Source: Stomoxys calcitrans
Lineage: Eukaryota > Arthropoda > Insecta > Diptera > Muscidae
Length of the DNA stretch: 64,000 nucleotides
Direction of reading: 5' to 3'
Assembly: GCF_963082655.1 (NCBI RefSeq)
Contig: NC_081555.1
Location: 20,870,643 to 20,934,642, forward strand
The stretch's first letter is position 1; every line of letters begins with the position of its first letter. Positions 56,694-64,000 of the stretch are shown piece by piece. The notes below the pieces were generated by a model that saw only the letters and a program-made list of their open reading frames with translations, was not told the DNA's origin and ran no database searches. Made by a program: the position numbers and the translations under genes.

Positions 56694-58333
56694 CAGCGGT
56701 CAAAAAAAGTATTCATCATTCAATGTTTTTTTTTTAATAAGTCTACAAAAGACAATTGGAATAAAAACATATTAAACTAATGATGCAGTAGTGCTTGTGT
56801 GATATATATGTACACAATTTCATTGTTTTTAAAGAAAAAAATAGTATTTATTGGAACAAAAAGGGCCATTTTACAGCTGAACACAAAAAATTAAACAAAA
56901 AAAGTATTCATCATTGCAAAAAAACAAAAAAATAAATAACATAATTTAAAAAAATTAATACTTTGTTATTCGACCACCGCGTCTTATAACTTCTTTTAAA
57001 CGGTTTGACATCGATTGGACTAATTTAGCGGTTATATTTTGGTCTATATTAGTCCATTCCTCCATTATCACCTGTTGCATTTGACTCTTGCTCGAAAAAT
57101 TGCGCGTTCTCAATTTGCGTTCGAGATGTTCCCAAAGATGTTCAATTGGGTTCAAGTCGGGACTTTGAGGAGGAGTTTTAATGACTTTGGGGCAGTTATA
57201 CAGCATCCACATCTTGGTATTTAAAGCAGAATGTTTGGGGTCATTATCTTGATAATATTGAAAGTTATTACCAAGCCCAAGTTTTACAGCACTATCTTTT
57301 AAACTCCTCTTTAAAATGTCAATGTAATACTTATGATCCATTACTCCATTAATAATTTCAAGATTTCCCGCTCCTGAAGCCGCCATACACCCCCAAACCA
57401 TTAAACCACCTCCACCATGTTTTACAGTAGCAACTGTGTTTCGGTCTTCAAGCTCTGTATTTGGTTTTCTGTACACTATGACCTTTCCATCGCACCCAAA
57501 AAGATTAAACTTGCTCTCGTCTGCAAAAATGACTGTTTTCCAAAATGATTCGGGCTGTTTTACATACATTTTTGCGAAGTTTAGCCTTTTCACTCGGTTT
57601 ATTTTATTTATAAAGGGCTTCTTACGTGCAGTTCTTCCTCTGTAACTATGCCTTTTGAGTGTATTTCGAATTGTTTGTGTAGTAACTTCCTTCCCTAAAT
57701 ATTCCATAGTGTTTTTACGAAGAATGGTCGCATTTGTCTTCGGAGTTTTCTGAACTTGCCGCACTAGCCAACGCACATCTCCAACTGAAAGTGCTTTTGG
57801 TCGACCAGATCTTGGTTTATTGTCAACAGTTTTCGTTTCTGTCCACTTTCTGATGATGGATTGTATAGTAGATCGTGGTCTATTTAATATTTCACTGATA
57901 GTTTTTTGAGTTAAACCATTCCTGTGGTGTTTTATTATCAAAACTTTTACCTCATCAGAAACCTCGTTTTGCTTACGACCCATTTTGACAAAAACTATAT
58001 TTTCAATGAAATTAAATATTTGCTGTCAAGGGCAAAGCCTCCTTTACTAAATAAAACAGAAAAGGGGGATTCCCAAATAATATTTGAATTTGACTTTGAT
58101 GATAGCACATCAATGATGAATACTTTTTTTGTTCTGTTTTTGGTGTTATTATATAAAATTGCATTTTTTGCGCTAATTAAATTTATTTTTTGAATTTATT
58201 TTAAAACATATTACGCAAAATAAACTATTGCATAAAACTGCATTATTTGTTTACTTTAAATTTTCTTCAATTACCCAAAATAAGTGAATTTATTATCAAT
58301 TTTGCTAATGATGAATACTTTTTTTGACCGCTG
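56694..58333 (-). mobile_element. Complete Tc1-like transposon with IR/DR ends
   Basis: A 1640-bp element flanked by TA at 56692-56693 and 58334-58335. The outer 27 bp (beginning CAGCGGTCAAAAAAAGTATT) are perfectly inverted at 56694-56720 and 58307-58333. A second copy of the inner core AAAAAAAGTATTCATCATT lies exactly 195 bp further in at both ends (56896-56915 and 58112-58131), the inverted-repeat/direct-repeat layout of Tc1 relatives such as Sleeping Beauty. It encodes the transposase listed separately. Confidence 0.95.
56955..57983 (-). CDS. Tc1-like DD34E transposase, apparently intact
   Basis: 342 residues, the normal length for the family, with no stop or frameshift. The N-terminus holds a two-part helix-turn-helix (paired-like) region, about residues 1-115, containing a GRP motif (residues 60-62) that serves as the AT-hook-like linker; it should bind the terminal repeats. 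The catalytic triad is visible: D155 in IFADESKF, D246 in YYQDNDPKHS and E281 in PDLNPIEHLW, with 34 residues between the second and third. The GGGGLMVWG glycine-rich box is present at about 190-198. It performs cut-and-paste transposition into TA sites. Transcription is toward the left end. Intact frame and perfect ends suggest recent activity; activity now is not shown. Confidence 0.96.
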   Translation of the reverse strand: MGRKQNEVSDEVKVLIIKHHRNGLTQKTISEILNRPRSTIQSIIRKWTETKTVDNKPRSGRPKALSVGDVRWLVRQVQKTPKTNATILRKNTMEYLGKEVTTQTIRNTLKRHSYRGRTARKKPFINKINRVKRLNFAKMYVKQPESFWKTVIFADESKFNLFGCDGKVIVYRKPNTELEDRNTVATVKHGGGGLMVWGCMAASGAGNLEIINGVMDHKYYIDILKRSLKDSAVKLGLGNNFQYYQDNDPKHSALNTKMWMLYNCPKVIKTPPQSPDLNPIEHLWEHLERKLRTRNFSSKSQMQQVIMEEWTNIDQNITAKLVQSMSNRLKEVIRRGGRITKY

Positions 58334-58989
58334 TATGTATGTATATAGACAAACAAAAAACCCTCTTAGGCTTGTGCTGAGATAACGCTAATCATCAAAT
58401 ACCTATTTATGTACATATATACATATGTATGTAGGTAGTATGAACAATATATCACGCTTTATTAAGATAGGCAAAAAAATAATTGAAAGTGATTGCTTCA
58501 AAAACGTGTTTTGATGGCATGCTTACCGTCTGACATATGACTAGAGGACAAAACGCCCTCTTTAATAGAATTTTAAGAAATATAGACGTTTTTGGCAAGT
58601 AATAGCGTGAATTATTAAATAAAATAATAAACAAAATAAACAAATAAATAGGTTAAAGTTCAATATTAAACGTTAAATTAAAAAATATATAGAAAGTGAA
58701 ATGTATAAAAATAAATGTTTAAAATGAAAAATTTTAAATTAAAAAAAAATCTATTTTAAAGAAGATTCAAAAAATTTAATAAATGTGCTTGCAAGTAGCT
58801 CATCTATCAAGAAAGCAATCAGCTCGATTTTGTTTATAATACCGACAAAATAAAACCGCGAATTTTCGGCAGTCCTAGTCGAATATTCAAATTCGACATA
58901 CATAATAAGGGCCAATATATGTATGTCAAAATTTTGTACCATTATAGAAGACTGCCATAATTTCTGTGTTTTATTTTAGAATTGGATAG
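58334..58989. other. AT-rich flank of the transposon
   Basis: No gene was seen. Short reading frames here are AT-driven and not protein-like. Confidence 0.35.
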
Positions 58990-59665
58990 AAAAGCGGTGA
59001 AAGGCAGAAATAAAACTCAAAAAAAGTTTCCAGTGCAAGCCTGGGACCGAATTACCGCATACGTGATTGAATGTGATTTCGTATCGAATGAAATTTCATC
59101 CCGTATTTAATGGGTCTTATACACTTGTATATAAATTTATATGTCCAAGTTTTTATAAAGAAAACTAGATTTAAACATTCACGTTTTTAAATTTCAAAAA
59201 TTCCCTTTCAATAAAGAGATACATTATTCACAATAGAGAGATTTTGAACGATTTTACTCGTTCACGTATGCGGTAATTCGGCCCCTTTTTGTTTTTTTGC
59301 CATGAGCTGGTAACGGCATTTGCCAATCTGTTAAAACAATATGAGGAAAAAAGTGAAAATATTTGTAAAATTTATAAATAAAGTTTGCAAAACACGTGTG
59401 GGCATAGAAGTCAAATAAATTGAATTAAGATTTGTGAAGGCAAATTTATAAATAATTGGTTTTCATTTTATTTTACCATTCACAAAGAAAATATCTGCGG
59501 GTTGCCATACTTATTTATGAAAACATATCATGGCAATCCTGACGACAGATGTTCTACATAAGCCTGCATTGGTAATTTATCCAGAACTTCGTTGTCCTGG
59601 ATAGAAGCCATTTTCATAAAAATTTCATCGCACTGCACTATAGAGTACTGAAATAGAACACAACT
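58990..59665. repeat. Composite repeat, partner of 22730-23850, with a MITE insertion
   Basis: It shares TTTCCAGTGCAAGCCTG, GGCAATCCTGACGACAGATG and CAGAACTTCGTTGTCCTGGA with the other copy. It has the MITE at a different position, and is uninterrupted where that copy carries its insertions. Confidence 0.7.
59043..59285. mobile_element. MITE of the GGGGCCGAATTAC family
   Basis: Left end GGGACCGAATTACCGCATAC, right end GTATGCGGTAATTCGGCCCC, 243 bp. The flank CCAGTGCAAGCCTG continues without an insert at about 22785-22800. Confidence 0.88.
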
Positions 59666-59749
59666 AATATGTAACACAAAAATAAAATAAAAAAAATTTA
59701 TAATCATTGAAAAAAATATTAAAAAAAAAAATAAAAATGCCAAAAATAT

Positions 59750-60870
59750 GAAACCAAGTAAAAACGTTCTTTGCCCTATATCTCTTTATAGGCAAACAAA
59801 GGATAATGGATAAGAATTGATTGATATCGGAGTTATATCTTGTTATGAATCGGTTTGGGTCATACTTGGTTTAGATGTTGGAGACCATACAGCAGAAGTC
59901 ACTGTGCAAAATTTCAGCCAAATCGGATACGAATTGCACCTTCTAGGAGCCCAAAAATTAAAATACACAGAAAAAAATAAAAATCGTAATTAATTTTTTA
60001 ACTGAAACAGCTTCAAACACGAAAATAATTATACCAATCAACTGTTTGAAAAAGAAGTTGAAAACATTTTTAAATAAAAAACTGCAGTCAATTAAAAAAA
60101 TCGAAAATTTTGAAATTTTCATTTTAAAAAATTACATATTCAATTAAAAAACAATTGAAAATTTTGAAATTTTCAATTAATTTTTTAGGTGATCCATTTT
60201 GAAAAATGATTGAAATTTTCTGAAAATTTCAAATAATTTCTATATTTGGTACACATATTTTTACCTGCTGAAACATGAACTTGAAGTGAGTTGTTTGGGC
60301 AAAGTTCCGTGGGCATCCGTATAAAAAAACACCCACGCGTGAATTTCCCAAAAAATTCGAGCTTCGTAGCAATGTGTTGTGCACTGAGGTGACAGACCTT
60401 GGCTAATGAAGGATTTCATCGGTAGTAGAACTAGCTGTCATGGTATTGCTATAGATTTGTCGAAATATGGGACGTATGGGTATTTGAAATCTCCTTCCCT
60501 TTATATTGTAGGGGACAAAATAGCCTTTAGTTAAATTTAGTTAGCGAAATATTTGAAAATTAAAAAAATATATAGAATCAATTAATTTTTTAATTAAAAA
60601 CAATTTTATTTTCAATTAAAATTCTAATTGCAATTTATAGCAGAATATTTGCAAAATTTTTAATGCCTAGCTTTACTACTTCGAAAGTTTGCGTGCTTTT
60701 GGCAGACAAACAGACGAATGCACAGAGGACAGACGAATGGACAGAGGACAGACAGACGGACATGGCTAGACCAACTAAAAATTTCATCGCGAACATTCGA
60801 CGTGTTACAAACGGAATGAAAAAGTTAGTAAAAATGCAAATTTTGCCCATGAAAATTAGTATGGAGGATA
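59750..60870 (-). repeat. Fragments of the 153-bp-unit element and other decayed repeats
   Basis: 59757-59955 matches the end block and part of a unit in minus orientation (TATCTCTTTATAGGCAAACA and AAATTTCAGCCAAATCGGAT). 60690-60835 matches its left block in minus orientation (GACGGACATGGCTAG and CGTGTTACAAACGGAATGA). Between them lie TTTTCAATTAAAAAA-type low-complexity sequence and a piece of the CAACAACAA family near 60370-60450. Confidence 0.6.
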
Positions 60871-60883
60871 TAATATGGGAGCA

Positions 60884-61075
60884 GAGGTTAGCATGTCCGC
60901 CTATGACGCCGAACGCCTGAGTTCCAATCTCGGCGTGAACATCATCAACGGTTGTTATCCCCTTACTAATGCTGGCTACATTCTTCTCTACTAAATAGTG
61001 TCGCTATGCGGCACGCCGTTTATTGCTATGAGAGAAGTATCCCCTGTTCCACAATGGAATGTTCTTGGGAAATTT
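60884..61075 (+). mobile_element. SINE family 2, plus copy, shortened
   Basis: Head AGCAGAGGTTAGCATGTCCG with a damaged B box (GAGTTCCAATCTC), a body with CGGCACGCCGTTTATTGCTA, and a tail CCCTGTTCCACAATGGAATG. Confidence 0.75.
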
Positions 61076-62756
61076 ACTAGTAGTTATGGTATAATATGGG
61101 TCGATATGGATCAAATTTGGTTATAGTTTAAAATGTCATAGTCATCGGTTAATAAATTAGGCTTTTATTGGTCTTAGTAAATTTATTCGTCAGATCGAAC
61201 TAAATGGCAGCTATATCCAAAGAAGGTCAATCCCATGACAACCGGTTGTACGTAACGGATTGGCCCGTAAGTCTTTCATCGGCAAGGGCTACCGCCTCAG
61301 TGTACAACACACTGCTAGAACAAAAACAAGGTCTAATGTGGCCCACACTCGGTTTGTATATCGGGTGGCCTAGCGCAACTCACTTGATCAAATTTCAACA
61401 AAATCTGGTTATAAATGGACTTTTTATGTTATCAAGACCCTAGTTAGACAGATCGGTCTATATGGCAGCTGTGTCGTCATGTGTCGTCAAGGCAGGACAA
61501 TTTTTTACGTACTCAGAAAGCGTAGTAACGCTAGACCATTTTTTACACAGATTAAGAAAGATTTTACAGCTAAAAGGTTCCAATACTTAGAAGGAGATAC
61601 GGTAGAACAACCCTTGTAGGGGCAAGACATAAAAAACCCACAGCCCTTAAGAAGCCAACCTAACCTTACCCTACCAATACACATATTTGTATGTATGTTT
61701 AATACGATCAGGGCAAAGTTGGCGGCTTGAAGACTTAACCTCCACTAGCTTATAAATAAATTCTATGAACATAACCATAATCATTCCCCAAAGGATTATC
61801 GGCATTTTTACTACATGTATAATTTTGTATCTTAAAATCGTAAAAAATGTCCCCCATCCATCTTCCTATTATCGACAACGGGATGTAGATACGTATATTC
61901 TTAAACCAAATTATTTTTCAAAGACCTTTCATTATAATGGCCACTAATGAATATTTTGCTGACATGCCCAAAAAATTTGAAGATTAATTAATTTCCTTTC
62001 GGTAATAACTTTTGGGATAGAACATATTCTTGCCCTTATCCTTTTCATCATATTCTTCTTACCTTGTTGTTTGGCTTTTCTTAAAGCAAACTTTGGGGCA
62101 AGCCATTGTCATTATTCAGTGACAAGAAATGAACATCTTGCCCATATCTCTCTCAAACTACTATAGGAAAAGCACTTGGTATGTCTACAAATCTTCTTTC
62201 GGATAACCCTTTTCTTTTCCTCACTCATGGAAAGTAACCTTTTCTAAGGAATTTATATGCTTGTACGTATGTATGTTTGTCTTTACGTAAACGAACACTT
62301 AATGTAATTATTATGAAATTTGCAAAGTTTCTTAAAAAACGGGAATTTTAATGAGATTTCTTTAGCCTTATATAGAGGAGATGAGAAGAATGTTCTCCCA
62401 TAACAGTTATGGTAGGCAAGAAAAACTATTTAAATAAACTTAATAACAAATAGAAATTAAAAGCAAACATTGATCTATAATGCTTCATAGAATATAAAAA
62501 AAATATAAATTAATAATTGTTGTTTGCCAAATTAAAATAAACAATTCGCTGTTCAACGGAAATGATTAGAAATAAGTTTTTTTTTTCAAAATAAATGGAG
62601 AATAATGATAAGAGCCTCTTTTTTAAGTATCTATGCAATGTAGAAATGTGGGCCGAGGAAATGATTTTCTGATTCTACTGAACTTTTGATCCATACCAGA
62701 AGTGCTCCATTTGTGAAAATTCTCAAGCATCTCACTACAAGTATTACTAACTACTA
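61076..62756. other. Intergenic with scattered repeat fragments
   Basis: A CAACAACAA-family piece is at about 61225-61325 (CGGTTGTACGTAACGGATTG, GTACAACACACTGCTAGAAC), with a few ATATGGCAGCT fragments of 153-bp-type units before 61480. From 61700 on, nothing recognisable; no gene. Confidence 0.4.
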
Positions 62757-63045
62757 AATTTCCCATGAAAATTCCAATTAGGAGCAGGGGATACTTCTCT
62801 GATATCAATGAGTGCAATCCAACTAAAGTTTCAGCTCAATGATATGGGGCTTCCTTTTTTATGCCGAGCCCGAAATGCGTGTCGCATAGCGACCCCACTT
62901 GGTAGAGAAGTTTTAACATGGCAGGATACCTTACTAATGAACCCAACATTAGAAAGGGGATAAGAACCGTTGAACATGTTTCTGATGTTCACGCTAGCAT
63001 TAGTGGGGGGATAAGCACCGCTGAAAATTTTTCTGATGTTCACGT
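62757..63045 (-). mobile_element. SINE family 2, minus copy
   Basis: Tail TCCCATGAAAATTCCAATTA, CAATGAGTGCAATCC, TATGCCGAGCCCGAAATGCG and TTACTAATGAACCCAACATT follow the family. The region near 62955-63045 contains a short internal duplication (ATAAG.ACCG...TTTCTGATGTTCACG twice). Confidence 0.7.
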
Positions 63046-63051
63046 ACAAGT

Positions 63052-63283
63052 GCAGAAACCGAAATACCTCATTCGTATCGAATGAAATTTCATATCGTAT
63101 TTAACGGATGTTATACCACTTGTATATAAATGTTTATGTCAAAGTCTTAAAAATAATGATCGATTTAAACGTTCGCGTTCTAAAATTTAAAAAAAAGGTC
63201 CTTTCAATAAAGAGATACATAATTCACAATGGAGAGATTTCGAACGATTTTACTCATTAACGTATGCCATTATTCATCCCCAG
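63052..63283. mobile_element. MITE of the GGGGCCGAATTAC family, decayed
   Basis: The interior (GTATCGAATGAAATTTCATA, AATTCACAATGGAGAGATTT) and right end (TTAACGTATGCCATTATTCA) are recognisable. The left terminal repeat is eroded. Confidence 0.7.
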
Positions 63284-64000
63284 TCACAATTAAGTGTGGC
63301 CACCTGCAGAAATACCTCTATTGTGAATGGCAGTATTAAATGTAAACCAGATATGTTTAAAATTACGAGCACAAATATTAACAAACCTTATTTGACTTTG
63401 ACCCTCTAACGCATTAAATTTTTTTTATAAATTTTGCTAATATTTTCACTTTTTTGTCTTATAGTTTTGATAGGTTGACAAAACTCAAGTCCAACAACGA
63501 GACTTGCACTGGATACATTTTTTGCGTTTTATTTTAGGCCTTCATGGCATGTATACAGTACTAAAATAAAACAAAGCAATTATTATTTAGCTCAATTTCT
63601 AGTTGAACTTAATGATCAAAGATTATCCTGCAATAGAAAAGACAAAGGATATGAACCACCCATTATACGAGGAGTTTCGCCATTGAGGCAAGTACTGAGT
63701 TCAACTTTTCGCCCGAACATCTATCAAAAGCACTATAAGAATATGGAGCCGAAGATAATGGGAACACATTCCAAAGATTTGGTACTCAGTTGTATGGGCT
63801 ACTAATCGAAAAAATTAAGTCAGCTGAAGAGAGCTGTCACTCAAATGAACGACATAGTACAACAAAATAGGCTAAAGCATGTGCTTATTAATCACAATTT
63901 TGGTATTTATTTGGTTTCACATTTCTTAAGAAACACTTTTTCATGTGGAAAGAAATCCACCTTTCTCTTTTAATTTAAAAGGCAACTTTTGATAAAATGT
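63284..64000. other. Window end, no gene seen
   Basis: A repeat with GACTTGCACTGGATACATTT and CAGTACTAAAATAAAAC at about 63500-63575 is shared with 53170-53250. Nothing else was assigned. Confidence 0.35.

Overview
The window is nuclear DNA from a higher fly, most likely a calyptrate such as a muscid (house fly or stable fly type). This rests on ZAD-type zinc-finger genes, which are an insect-specific expansion, a clear strawberry notch (sno) orthologue, short GT-AG introns, AT-rich intergenic DNA and a dense load of SINEs, MITEs, LINE fragments and tandem arrays. The species is inference. No bacterial gene, CRISPR array or viral gene was seen.

Layout. (1) 0.2-17.5 kb: five paralogous ZAD zinc-finger genes, here called A (minus), B (plus), C, D and E (minus). 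A and B are head to head over a 512-bp spacer with a perfect TATCGATA (DRE) site. Every coding intron in A-E that I could place is phase 2, so the exons are interchangeable. A has a short hidden last exon that completes its final finger. D has replaced the finger array with a different, transposon-like domain. E carries an internal duplication of a three-finger module. (2) 18.2-29.0 kb: two Coq5 (ubiquinone methyltransferase) genes in the same orientation with identical intron positions. The first is canonical and the second divergent, and about 8.7 kb of nested repeats lies between them. (3) 29-40 kb: repeats, dominated by elements built of 153-bp tandem units and by a mariner-type MITE, with one possible small gene at 35.9 kb. 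(4) 41.6-53.0 kb: sno on the minus strand, twelve coding exons resolved; the N-terminal exon or exons are not identified. (5) 56.7-58.3 kb: an apparently intact Tc1-like transposon with a 342-residue DD34E transposase and double (IR/DR) ends. (6) 58.3-64 kb: more repeats and no convincing gene.

The host genes have no obvious shared pathway. ZAD proteins are DNA-binding chromatin or transcription factors, Coq5 acts in mitochondrial coenzyme Q synthesis, and Sno is a nuclear helicase-like co-regulator in Notch and EGFR signalling. Splice sites were placed by eye from GT-AG signals, reading phase and comparison between paralogues. Repeat boundaries marked approximate were judged by visual alignment only.
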